Source: Pseudomonas laurylsulfatiphila
GTDB lineage: Bacteria > Pseudomonadota > Gammaproteobacteria > Pseudomonadales > Pseudomonadaceae
Length of the DNA: 64,000 bases
Direction of reading: 5' to 3'
Assembly (NCBI RefSeq): GCF_002934665.1
Contig: NZ_NIRS01000004.1
Coordinates: 436,501-500,500 of the forward strand
This document shows positions 28,667 through 37,001 of this stretch, one piece after another. The notes under the pieces are model-generated. The model was not told the origin of the DNA, made no database searches, and saw only the letters and a list, made by a program, of their open reading frames with translations. Made by a program: the position numbers and the translations under genes. Within the stretch, counting starts at the first letter, position 1; the number at the start of each line of letters is the position of its first letter.

Positions 28667-30334
28667 ATGAGCCTGCAACTGAGTTTCGCCGAAGCCAGCG
28701 CCATCGGTCCGCGCGAGGAAAACCAGGATGCCCTGCGCCTGGTCACGCCGGTCCCGGCGCTGGCGGCGAGCAAAGGCTACCTGTTCGCCATCGCCGACGG
28801 TGTCAGCCAGTGCGTCGATGGAGGCCTGGCTGCCCGTTCGACGCTGCAAGCCCTGGCGCTGGACTACTACGCCACGCCGGAAACCTGGAGCGTGGCGCAG
28901 GCACTTGATCGCCTGTTGCTGGCGCAAAACCGCTGGTTGCAGGCCAATGGCGGCGGACAACCACTGCTGACCACCCTCAGTGCGCTGGTCCTGCGTGGCC
29001 GGCGTTTTACCCTGGCCCATGTCGGCGATTGCCGGGTGTATCGCTGGCACGCCGACCGATTGCAGCGAATCAGCGAGGATCACGTCTGGGACCAGCCGGG
29101 CATGCAGCATGTGTTGAAACGGGCGCTGGGCCTCGATCAACACCTGGTGCTGGACTTTCTCGACGGTGAATTGCGTCTCGATGAAAGTTTCGTCCTGCTC
29201 AGCGACGGCATCTGGGCGGTCCTCGGCGATACCGCCATTGCGGCGATCCTGCGTGATCAACCGGAATTGCACAGTGCTGCGCAAACCCTGGTCAATGCCG
29301 CACACCTGGCTGGCAGCCAGGACAACGCCAGCGCCTTGCTGGTGCGGGTCGACGCCCTCGGTGAAGCGAGCATTGGCGATGCATTGATGCACTTGCAGCA
29401 ATGGCCACTGCCGCCCGCCCTGAAACCGGGTCAGACGTTCGAGGGCTGGCAGGTCGAAGGGATCGTCGCACAAAGCCAGCAATCGCTGCTTTATCGCGTT
29501 CGCGACAGCCAGCAACAACCCTGGCTGCTGAAAACCCTGCCGGGGCGCCTGCACGACGATCATCAGGCCGGGCAAGCGTTACTGTCGGAAGAGTGGTTTC
29601 TCAAACGCGTGGCCGGTCGGCATTTTCCTGAAGTGCATGCCGCCAGTCAGCGTCAGCATTTGTACTACGTGATGCGCGAATATTCGGGCGCTACCCTGGC
29701 GCAACGCCATGAGCAAAACGGGCCGTTGCCGCTGCCCCAGTGGCAAGACATCGCCGAACGCTTGCTGCGAGCGGTCGGCCTGTTGCATCGACGACAGATT
29801 CTGCATCGCGATATCAAACCGGAAAACCTGTTGCTGGGGGACGACGGTGAACTGCGCCTGCTGGATTTCGGCCTCGCCTACTGCCCCGGTCTCTCGCAAG
29901 ACCTGCCCTGGGCTCTGCCGGGTACACCCAGTTACATCGCGCCGGAAGCCTTTCGTGGCGACGTGCCGACACCACAGCAGGACCTGTATGCCGTTGGTGT
30001 GACCTTGTATTTCCTGCTCACCGGGCACTATCCCTATGGCGAAATCGAAGCGTTCCAGCGCCCGAGGTTTGGTCTCCCGGTCAACGCCAGCCGCTACCGG
30101 CCCGACCTGCCGGACTGGATCGCCCATCACCTGGAACGCGCCGTGGCGGCGGCCCCCGAACAGCGTTTCGAAACGGCGGAAGAATGGTTGCTGCTGATCG
30201 AGCAAGGCGAACGCCGCAGTTTGAGCGTGCGCCCCAAACCCTTGCTGGAACGCGAGCCGCTGAAAGTCTGGCGAACATTGACGCTGGTATCGCTGCTGCT
30301 CAACCTGGTGCTGCTGGTAGTGGCGCTCCATTAG
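28667..30334 (+). CDS. bifunctional PP2C-type phosphatase / Ser-Thr protein kinase
   Basis: Fusion of 555 aa. The N-terminal PP2C domain (about 1-235) shows ENQD (18-21), LFAIADGVSQ, VGDCRVYRW, LLSDGIW and GSQDNAS, the metal-binding aspartates of the family. The C-terminal kinase (about 258-525) has the ATP lysine K289 (WLLKTLP), HRD at 380-382 followed by IKPEN, and DFG with D400. A single C-terminal transmembrane helix (LTLVSLLLNLVLLVVAL) ends the protein, so it is probably membrane tethered facing the cytoplasm. It is co-transcribed with nasA. A canonical glycine-rich loop is not obvious. Substrates are unknown; control of nitrate uptake or reduction is inference. Confidence 0.9.
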   Translation: MSLQLSFAEASAIGPREENQDALRLVTPVPALAASKGYLFAIADGVSQCVDGGLAARSTLQALALDYYATPETWSVAQALDRLLLAQNRWLQANGGGQPLLTTLSALVLRGRRFTLAHVGDCRVYRWHADRLQRISEDHVWDQPGMQHVLKRALGLDQHLVLDFLDGELRLDESFVLLSDGIWAVLGDTAIAAILRDQPELHSAAQTLVNAAHLAGSQDNASALLVRVDALGEASIGDALMHLQQWPLPPALKPGQTFEGWQVEGIVAQSQQSLLYRVRDSQQQPWLLKTLPGRLHDDHQAGQALLSEEWFLKRVAGRHFPEVHAASQRQHLYYVMREYSGATLAQRHEQNGPLPLPQWQDIAERLLRAVGLLHRRQILHRDIKPENLLLGDDGELRLLDFGLAYCPGLSQDLPWALPGTPSYIAPEAFRGDVPTPQQDLYAVGVTLYFLLTGHYPYGEIEAFQRPRFGLPVNASRYRPDLPDWIAHHLERAVAAAPEQRFETAEEWLLLIEQGERRSLSVRPKPLLEREPLKVWRTLTLVSLLLNLVLLVVALH

Positions 30335-30423
30335 CGGGCAACGCGCCTTGAATCGGTGCATTCCCTCGCGACCCTGCCCTTGCGAACGGGAAGAACGCCA
30401 ACAAACACGGGACCTGAGCGACT

Positions 30424-30439
30424 TGGCACAACCACTGCA
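30424..30439 (+). promoter_or_regulatory. sigma-54-type promoter upstream of nirBD-nasC
   Basis: TGGCACAACCACTGCA matches TGGCAC-N5-TTGCA with one change and GG-N10-GC spacing. The ANTAR-type leader begins about 26 nt downstream. Confidence 0.65.
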
Positions 30440-30464
30440 TTACCCTTTTCAACAGACATAAAGC

Positions 30465-30557
30465 GCAGGCTTCAACGACGAAGGCTGCTCTTCCCGAGAG
30501 AACGGGACCAGGACAAAGGCGTCCTCGCTAGGCAACTAGCGGGACGCCTTTTTTTGT
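30465..30557 (+). promoter_or_regulatory. antitermination leader of nirBD-nasC with three hexaloop hairpins
   Basis: Hairpin a: 30465-30473 with 30480-30488 (one G-G mismatch), loop AACGAC. Hairpin b: TCCCG / CGGGA, 30492-30507, loop AGAGAA. Hairpin c: AGGAC / GTCCT, 30510-30525, loop AAAGGC. All three loops are six bases with A1 and G4. Hairpin c overlaps the terminator 5' arm, so b and c form the expected P1/P2 pair, and hairpin a is an extra copy upstream. Predicted NasT target. Confidence 0.75.
30515..30557 (+). terminator. leader terminator (attenuator) before nirB
   Basis: AAAGGCGTCC and CGCTAG arms pair with CTAGCG and GGACGCCTTT around a GCAA tetraloop, with one bulged T, followed by a T run to 30555. 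Very strong intrinsic terminator 70 nt before the nirB start. Confidence 0.92.
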
Positions 30558-30624
30558 TTGCGCAAAATTTGTCGAGCATGGCCTGAACCCTGATGAGGCA
30601 GGCCTGAGCTCCCCGGAGAACCTG

Positions 30625-33078
30625 ATGAAAAAACTAAAACTGGTGATGATCGGCAACGGCATGGCCGGGGTCCGGACCCTGGAAGAACTGCTCAAGCTGA
30701 GCACAGAGCTGTACGACATCACGGTCTTCGGCGCCGAACCGCACACCAACTACAATCGCATCCTGTTGTCGCCGGTGCTGGCGGGCGAACAGACCTTCGA
30801 AGAGATCGTGCTCAACGATCTGGACTGGTACCTGGACAACAACATCAAACTGCTGCTCAACCGCAAAGTGGTGGAGATCGACCGGGTCAAGCGCCGGGTC
30901 ATTGCCGAAGACGGCAGTGAAGCCGAATACGATCGCCTGCTGATCGCCACCGGCTCGACGCCATTCATCCTGCCCATTCCCGGCAACACCCTCGAGGGCG
31001 TGATCGGCTACCGCGACATCGCCGATACCCAGGCCATGATCGACACCGCGAAAACCTACCGGCACGCCGTGGTGATCGGCGGCGGTCTGCTCGGCCTGGA
31101 GGCCGCCAACGGCCTGATGCTGCGGGGCATGCACGTCACCGTGGTGCATATCGGCGAGTGGCTGCTGGAGCGGCAACTGGACAAGACCAGCGGCCAGTTG
31201 CTGCAAACCGCCCTGGAGTCTCGCGGCCTGCATTTCCGTCTGTGCGAGCAGACCCAGGCCTTGCACGACGCGGGCAATGGCCGGGTCGGCTCGGTGCAAT
31301 TCAAGAACGGCGACATCATCCCCGCTGACCTGGTGGTGATGGCTGCCGGCATTCGCCCCAATACCGAACTGGCGGAGAAATCCGGCATTCCGTGCAACCG
31401 CGGGATTCTGGTCAACGACACCCTGCAAACCTATGACCCGCGGATCTACGCCATCGGCGAGTGTGCCAGCCACCGCGGCATCGCCTATGGCCTGGTGGCG
31501 CCGCTGTTCGAGCAGGCCAAAGTCTGCGCCAACCACCTCGCCCAACTCGGTTTTGCCACCTACAAGGGGTCGGTGACTTCGACCAAGCTGAAGGTCACCG
31601 GCATCGATCTGTTTTCCGCCGGCGACTTCATGGGCGGTGAAGGCACCGAGACCATCACCCTCTCGGACCCGATTGGCGGGGTCTACAAGAAACTGGTGAT
31701 CAAGGACGACGTGCTGGTCGGCGCTTGCCTGTATGGCGATACGGCCGACGGCGGCTGGTATTTCCGGCAGATCCGTGAAAACCACGCCATCAGTGAGATC
31801 CGCGATCATCTGATGTTTGGCGAAAATGCTTTGGGCGACGTAGGGCACCAGGGCCAGGACAAAGCCATGAGCATGGTCGATACGGCCGAAGTCTGCGGCT
31901 GCAACGGCGTGTGCAAAGGCACCATCGTCAAGGCCATTCAGGAACACGGGCTGTTCAGTGTCGACGAAGTGAAGAAGCACACCAAGGCTGCCAGCTCCTG
32001 CGGTTCGTGCGCGGGTTTGGTGGAGCAGATCCTGATCAACACGGTGGGCGGCGCCGCCGACGTCAAACCGAAAAGCGAAAAGGCCATCTGCGGCTGCAGC
32101 GACCTCAACCACGGGCAAATCCGCCAGGCCATCCGCGAGCAGCACCTGCTGACCATCGCCGGCACCCTGAGCTACTTGAACTGGCGCACACCCAACGGCT
32201 GCGCCACCTGCCGGCCCGCGCTCAATTACTACCTGATCTCCACCTGGCCGGGGGAAGCCAAGGATGATCCGCAATCGCGCCTGATCAACGAACGTGCCCA
32301 CGCCAACATTCAGAAAGATGGCACCTACTCGGTAGTCCCGCGGATGTGGGGTGGCGTGACCAATCCTTCGGAGCTGCGGCGCATCGCCGACGTTGCCGAC
32401 AAGTACAACGTGCCGATGGTCAAGGTCACCGGCGGCCAGCGCATCGACTTGCTGGGGATCAAGAAGCAGGACTTGCCGGGCGTCTGGAAAGACCTCGACA
32501 TGCCGTCCGGCCATGCCTACGGCAAATCCATCCGCACCGTGAAGACCTGCGTCGGCAGCGAATTCTGCCGCTTTGGCACGCAGAACTCCACGCAGTTGGG
32601 CATAGAGCTGGAGCACGACCTGTTCAACATGTGGTCGCCGCACAAAGTGAAACTGGCTGTCTCCGGTTGCCCGCGCAACTGCTCGGAAGCGGGCATCAAG
32701 GACGTAGGCATCATCGGCGTCGATTCCGGCTGGGAGATGTACATCGGCGGCAACGGCGGGATCAAGACCGAAGTCGCGGAATTCTTCGTCAAACTGAAAA
32801 CCGCCGAAGAAGTCCGCGAATACAACGGCGCATTCCTGCAGCTCTATCGCGAGGAAGCCTTTTACCTCGAACGCACCGTGCACTACCTGCAACGAGTCGG
32901 CATGGACCACATCAAGAAAGCAGTGCTGGAAGACCCGCAGCGGCGCAAGGCGCTCAATGATCGCCTGCAGTTCTCCCTGTCGTTCGAACAGGACCCGTGG
33001 AAGGAGCGCCTGGAACAGCCACAGCTGAAAAAAGAATTCGACGTCATCCCCGTGAAAAACCTGGAGGTGCTGGCATGA
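30625..33078 (+). CDS. nirB: assimilatory nitrite reductase large subunit NirB
   Basis: Cytoplasmic siroheme enzyme reducing nitrite to ammonium with NAD(P)H. The 817-aa protein has an N-terminal FAD/NAD-binding half (MIGNGMAGVRTLEELL; GGGLLGLEAANGL), two BFD-like [2Fe-2S] regions around 415-545 (CGCNGVCKGTI, CGSCAGLVEQI, CGCSDLNHG), a ferredoxin-like domain, and the siroheme/[4Fe-4S] half with C642, C648, C682 and C686 (CVGSEFC, SGCPRNC). ATG at 30625 follows GGAG at good distance. Its stop overlaps the nirD start (ATGA). Confidence 0.96.
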   Translation: MKKLKLVMIGNGMAGVRTLEELLKLSTELYDITVFGAEPHTNYNRILLSPVLAGEQTFEEIVLNDLDWYLDNNIKLLLNRKVVEIDRVKRRVIAEDGSEAEYDRLLIATGSTPFILPIPGNTLEGVIGYRDIADTQAMIDTAKTYRHAVVIGGGLLGLEAANGLMLRGMHVTVVHIGEWLLERQLDKTSGQLLQTALESRGLHFRLCEQTQALHDAGNGRVGSVQFKNGDIIPADLVVMAAGIRPNTELAEKSGIPCNRGILVNDTLQTYDPRIYAIGECASHRGIAYGLVAPLFEQAKVCANHLAQLGFATYKGSVTSTKLKVTGIDLFSAGDFMGGEGTETITLSDPIGGVYKKLVIKDDVLVGACLYGDTADGGWYFRQIRENHAISEIRDHLMFGENALGDVGHQGQDKAMSMVDTAEVCGCNGVCKGTIVKAIQEHGLFSVDEVKKHTKAASSCGSCAGLVEQILINTVGGAADVKPKSEKAICGCSDLNHGQIRQAIREQHLLTIAGTLSYLNWRTPNGCATCRPALNYYLISTWPGEAKDDPQSRLINERAHANIQKDGTYSVVPRMWGGVTNPSELRRIADVADKYNVPMVKVTGGQRIDLLGIKKQDLPGVWKDLDMPSGHAYGKSIRTVKTCVGSEFCRFGTQNSTQLGIELEHDLFNMWSPHKVKLAVSGCPRNCSEAGIKDVGIIGVDSGWEMYIGGNGGIKTEVAEFFVKLKTAEEVREYNGAFLQLYREEAFYLERTVHYLQRVGMDHIKKAVLEDPQRRKALNDRLQFSLSFEQDPWKERLEQPQLKKEFDVIPVKNLEVLA

Positions 33079-33392
33079 ACTGGCTGGATATCTGCGCACT
33101 GGATGAAATCAATGCCCTGGGCTCGCGGATCGTTGCCGGCCCTAAAGGCGACATCGCGATTTTTCGTACCAGCGACGATGAAGTGTTCGCCCTCGACGAC
33201 CGTTGCCCGCACAAGGGCGGACCGCTGTCCCAAGGTTTGATCTACGGCAAACGCGTGGCCTGCCCACTGCACAACTGGCAAATCGACCTGCAAAGCGGCG
33301 AAGCCCTGGCCCCGGACGTCGGTTGCGCCCACCACCATCCGGCGCGGGTCGAAAATGGCCGAGTGATGCTAGCCCTGCGGGACGCAGGCTGA
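33075..33392 (+). CDS. nirD: nitrite reductase small subunit NirD
   Basis: Rieske-fold subunit of 105 aa that partners NirB. Unlike many small NirD proteins it keeps a classical Rieske cluster motif: DRCPHKGGPLSQG and CPLHNWQIDL give the CPH / CPLH ligand pair. ATG at 33075 overlaps the nirB stop by 4 nt and its TGA overlaps the nasC ATG by 1 nt, so the three genes are translationally coupled. A longer frame from 32997 lies inside nirB and is rejected. Confidence 0.95.
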   Translation: MNWLDICALDEINALGSRIVAGPKGDIAIFRTSDDEVFALDDRCPHKGGPLSQGLIYGKRVACPLHNWQIDLQSGEALAPDVGCAHHHPARVENGRVMLALRDAG

Positions 33393-36109
33393 TGGACCGC
33401 CAGATCACCGCGTCCACCTGCTGCTATTGCGGGGTCGGCTGCGGCGTGCTGATCGAGCATGACGGCGAGCGCATCCTCGGCGTCAGCGGCGATCCGGCGC
33501 ACCCGGCCAATTTCGGCAAGTTGTGCAGCAAGGGATCAACCCTGCATTTGACCGGCGACTTGACGGCAAGGGCGCTGTACCCGGAACTGCGCCTGGGCAA
33601 AGGCCTGGCGCGCAGCCGCACCGACTGGGATACCGCGCTTGATCACGCCGCCAGCGTTTTCGCCCAAACCATTGCCGAGCATGGCCCGGACAGCGTGGCG
33701 TTCTACATTTCCGGGCAATTGCTGACCGAGGACTACTACGTCTTCAACAAACTGGCTCGGGCGCTGGTGGGCACCAACAACATCGACAGCAATTCGCGGC
33801 TGTGCATGTCGTCGGCGGTGGTCGGCTACAAGCGCAGCCTGGGCGCCGACGCCCCGCCATGCAGCTATGAAGACCTGGAATTGAGCGATTGCGTGATGAT
33901 CGTCGGCAGTAACATGGCCTACGCCCACCCGGTACTGTTTCGCCGACTGGAAGAAGCCAAATCCCGTCGACCGCAGATGAAAGTCATCGTCATTGACCCA
34001 CGTCGGACAGACACCTGCGATCTGGCTGACCTGCACCTGGCGATTTTGCCCGGCACCGATGTCGCCTTGTTCCATGGGATTTTGCATCTGCTGCTGTGGG
34101 AAGACTGGATCGACCGTGACTTCATCAAGGACCATACCGAAGGCTTGCCCGAGCTGAAGAAACTGGTGCGCGATTACACACCGCAGATGGTGTCGCAGCT
34201 CTGCGGCATCAGCGTCGGGCAATTGCAGCAATGTGCCGAGTGGATCGGCACATCACCGTCTTTCCTGTCGCTGTGGTGCATGGGGTTGAACCAGTCCACC
34301 GCCGGCAGCGCGAAAAACAGTGCTCTGATCAATCTGCACCTGGCTACCGGGCAGATTGGCCGTCCGGGTGCAGGTCCTTTCTCGTTGACCGGTCAGCCGA
34401 ATGCCATGGGCGGGCGGGAAACCGGAAGCCTGTCCAACCTGCTGCCGGGCCATCGAGACGCCGCCAACCCTGAGCACCGTGCCGATGTGGCCACTTACTG
34501 GGGTGTTGATCAACTGCCTGAAAACCCGGGGCTGACTGCCATCGAGTTGTTTGAGCAGGTGGGCAGCGGCAAGATCAAAGCCTTGTGGATTGCCTGCACC
34601 AACCCCGCGCAGTCTCTTCCCGATCAGGCTGCCGTGCGCGCGGCACTGGAGGCCTGCCCGTTTGTTGTGTTGCAGGAGGCCTTTCGCACCACTGAAACCG
34701 CCAGGTTTGCCGACCTGTTGTTGCCCGCCGCCAGTTGGGGCGAAAAGGACGGCACGGTGACCAACTCCGAACGGCGTATTTCCCACGTCCGCCGCGCGAT
34801 CGTCGCACCGGGTGAAGCGCGTCCGGACTGGACGATCACGGTGGATTTCGCACAGCGCCTGGAAAAACATCTGCGCCCGAAAGCCACCAGCCTGTTTGCC
34901 TTTGACACCCCGGCGCAGGTCTTCGACGAATACAAACAGCTGACGCGGGGCCGGGATCTTGATTTGTCCGGGATCAGCCACGGCTTGATCGACAGCATCG
35001 GCCCGCAGCAATGGCCCTTTCCTGCGGGGTCCAGCGCAGGCACCGCCCGCCTCTATCTCGACGGCATTTTCCCGACTTCCAGCGGACGCGCGCAGTTCGT
35101 GGCCGATCCGTATCGCGCCGCCAAGGAACAACGGGATGCGCGCTTCCCGCTGACGCTGATCACCGGTCGTCTGCGCGATCAGTGGCACGGCATGAGCCGC
35201 ACCGGCACCGCCGCGCAGTTGTTCGGCCATGTCAGTGAAGCCGTGTTGAGCCTGCACCCGGATGAGCTGCGCCGGCATCGCCTGCAAACGGGTGATTTGA
35301 TCAGCCTGAAAAGCCGCCGCGGCGCGTTGATCGTGCCGGTCGCCAGTGACGACAGCGTGCGTCCGGGCCAAGCCTTCTTGCCGATGCATTTTGGTGACCG
35401 TTTTCTCAAGGGGGGTGTGAACAGCCTCACCCTGCCCGCCTTCGACCCGTTGTCGAAACAACCGGAGCTCAAACACAGCGGCGTGCGCCTGGAACCGGTG
35501 CAATTGCCTTGGCACCTTTTCGCGCTGATAGAGGGCGATGTCCAACAACACTTTGAGACTCTACGCCCCCTCTGCGAGGCGTTTTCCTACGTCAGCCTTA
35601 GCCTGACCGGTCGTGAGCGCCCTGCGCTGCTGATACGCGCTGCCAGCGCCACGGCGCCAGATCCGCAACTGCTGCGCGATATCGATCAATGCCTGGGGCT
35701 GAACGACGGACCGGTGCTGGCCTACGACGACCCACGACGCTCCATCGGTAAGCGGGTGCGGATCGAGAACGGCCGGATCACCGCAATCCGCCTGGCGGGT
35801 GAAACCCTCGCCCGGCACTGGCTGCAAAACCTCTGGCTCGAAGGTCGCGCCGATGAACAGCTAAGGCGCTGGCTGCTCGCGCCACTGAGTGCCCCTCCGG
35901 GCCAGGTTGACGCCGAAGCGATCGGTAACAAAACCCTGTGCAACTGCAAAAACGTCAGCCAAAACGCGGTCTGCGCCGGCATCCGCCGCGGCCTGGACTT
36001 GCCGGGGTTGAAACAAGAATTGGGTTGCGGCACGCAATGCGGCTCCTGCGTCCCGGAAATCAAGCGTTTGTTGGCCGCCACCGCGCAGCCGCAAGCCGCC
36101 ATCTCGTGA
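33392..36109 (+). CDS. nasC: assimilatory nitrate reductase catalytic subunit
   Basis: Molybdopterin-guanine-dinucleotide enzyme reducing nitrate to nitrite in the cytoplasm, 905 aa. The N-terminal [4Fe-4S] motif is C10-X2-C13-X3-C17 with a later LCSKGS cysteine. Moco domains include NSRLCMSSAVVGYKRSLGAD, TGQPNAMGGRETG and TGRLRDQWHGMSRTG. A C-terminal BFD-like [2Fe-2S] domain (CNCKNVSQNAV ... CGTQCGSCVPEI) probably receives electrons. No twin-arginine signal, so cytoplasmic. ATG at 33392 overlaps the nirD stop; an open frame from 33203 inside nirD is rejected. Also called NasA in some species. Confidence 0.95.
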   Translation: MDRQITASTCCYCGVGCGVLIEHDGERILGVSGDPAHPANFGKLCSKGSTLHLTGDLTARALYPELRLGKGLARSRTDWDTALDHAASVFAQTIAEHGPDSVAFYISGQLLTEDYYVFNKLARALVGTNNIDSNSRLCMSSAVVGYKRSLGADAPPCSYEDLELSDCVMIVGSNMAYAHPVLFRRLEEAKSRRPQMKVIVIDPRRTDTCDLADLHLAILPGTDVALFHGILHLLLWEDWIDRDFIKDHTEGLPELKKLVRDYTPQMVSQLCGISVGQLQQCAEWIGTSPSFLSLWCMGLNQSTAGSAKNSALINLHLATGQIGRPGAGPFSLTGQPNAMGGRETGSLSNLLPGHRDAANPEHRADVATYWGVDQLPENPGLTAIELFEQVGSGKIKALWIACTNPAQSLPDQAAVRAALEACPFVVLQEAFRTTETARFADLLLPAASWGEKDGTVTNSERRISHVRRAIVAPGEARPDWTITVDFAQRLEKHLRPKATSLFAFDTPAQVFDEYKQLTRGRDLDLSGISHGLIDSIGPQQWPFPAGSSAGTARLYLDGIFPTSSGRAQFVADPYRAAKEQRDARFPLTLITGRLRDQWHGMSRTGTAAQLFGHVSEAVLSLHPDELRRHRLQTGDLISLKSRRGALIVPVASDDSVRPGQAFLPMHFGDRFLKGGVNSLTLPAFDPLSKQPELKHSGVRLEPVQLPWHLFALIEGDVQQHFETLRPLCEAFSYVSLSLTGRERPALLIRAASATAPDPQLLRDIDQCLGLNDGPVLAYDDPRRSIGKRVRIENGRITAIRLAGETLARHWLQNLWLEGRADEQLRRWLLAPLSAPPGQVDAEAIGNKTLCNCKNVSQNAVCAGIRRGLDLPGLKQELGCGTQCGSCVPEIKRLLAATAQPQAAIS

Positions 36110-36119
36110 GGAAAACACT

Positions 36120-36887
36120 ATGAGCGCAAAAGTCTGGCTGGTGGGTGCAGGTCCCGGTGATCCTGAATTACTGACCCTCAAAGCTGTTCGGGCGTTGAGA
36201 GAGGCGCATGTAGTGCTGATCGACGATCTGGTCAACGACGCGGTGCTGGAGCACTGCCCCGGCGCGCGGATAATTCCGGTAGGCAAGCGCGGCGGCTGCC
36301 GTTCAACGCCGCAAGCCTTTATCCATCGCCTGATGTTGCGGTATGCCCGTCAGGGCAAATGCGTAGTGCGGCTCAAGGGTGGCGACCCATGCATCTTCGG
36401 GCGTGGCGGTGAAGAAGCGCAGTGGTTGCGCGAGCGTGGTGTCGAGGTTGAGCTGGTCAATGGCATCACCGCCGGCCTGGCGGGCGCGACGCAATGCGAT
36501 ATTCCCTTGACCCTGCGCGGCGTGGCACGAGGGGTAACGCTGGTGACCGCCCACACTCAGGATGACAGCAGCCTGAACTGGCAAGCGCTGGCCCAAGGCG
36601 GCACGACACTGGTGATCTACATGGGGGTGGCGAAGCTCAGCGAGATCCGTGAGCAACTGCTGGCGGGCGCAATGGCGGCAGATACGCCGGTGGCAATGAT
36701 TGAAAATGCATCGTTGCCGCATCAACGGGAATGTCGAAGCAACCTGATGGCAATGGAGGACGATGCCTGTGCCTTCGAGTTGAAAAGCCCGGCAATCCTG
36801 GTGATCGGTGCTGTGGCGGCCTGTGATGAGATCAAAAGATCGCAGCCTTCGGCAGCTCCTACACGGGTTCGGCATTTATCCCTGTAG
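36120..36887 (+). CDS. cobA: uroporphyrinogen-III C-methyltransferase (SUMT)
   Basis: Makes precorrin-2 from uroporphyrinogen III with two SAM, supplying siroheme for NirB. The 255-aa protein has VWLVGAGPGDPELLTLKAVRAL at the N-terminus, the RLKGGDPCIFGRGGEEA motif and VNGITAGLAGATQCDIPLT, typical of CobA/CysG-C. It starts 10 nt after nasC and belongs to the same operon. The last ~20 residues (from about DEIKRSQPSAAP) are encoded by the inner sequence of a REP element and its TAG stop is the TGTAG of the second repeat arm, so the natural C-terminus has been replaced or extended. The catalytic core looks intact. Confidence 0.93.
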   Translation: MSAKVWLVGAGPGDPELLTLKAVRALREAHVVLIDDLVNDAVLEHCPGARIIPVGKRGGCRSTPQAFIHRLMLRYARQGKCVVRLKGGDPCIFGRGGEEAQWLRERGVEVELVNGITAGLAGATQCDIPLTLRGVARGVTLVTAHTQDDSSLNWQALAQGGTTLVIYMGVAKLSEIREQLLAGAMAADTPVAMIENASLPHQRECRSNLMAMEDDACAFELKSPAILVIGAVAACDEIKRSQPSAAPTRVRHLSL

Positions 36888-36908
36888 GAGCTGCCGCAGG
36901 CTGCGATC
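36833..36908. repeat. REPIN-like inverted pair overlapping cobA 3' end
   Basis: Inverted copies of GATCGCAGCCTTCGGCAG... and ...CTGCCGCAGGCTGCGATC. The first copy and spacer are read through by cobA; the second copy supplies its stop codon. Confidence 0.88.
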
Positions 36909-36954
36909 CTATAGAAGCAACGCAAAACCAATGCTGAAACCCAAATCGCAGACA

Positions 36955-36985
36955 AAGAAAAGCCCGGCCTGAGCCGGGCTTTTCT
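36955..36985. terminator. bidirectional terminator between cobA and oprF
   Basis: AAAGAAAAGCCCGGC, loop CTGA, GCCGGGCTTTTCT: stem of 10 or more pairs with A and T flanks on both sides; serves convergent cobA (plus) and oprF (minus). Confidence 0.92.
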
Positions 36986-37001
36986 CGGAGCTGTGGGCTA
37001 A

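Noticed and set aside
30634..33099. 821-codon open frame antisense to nirB
   Set aside because: Shadow of NirB, which shows cofactor motifs in the right order on the plus strand.
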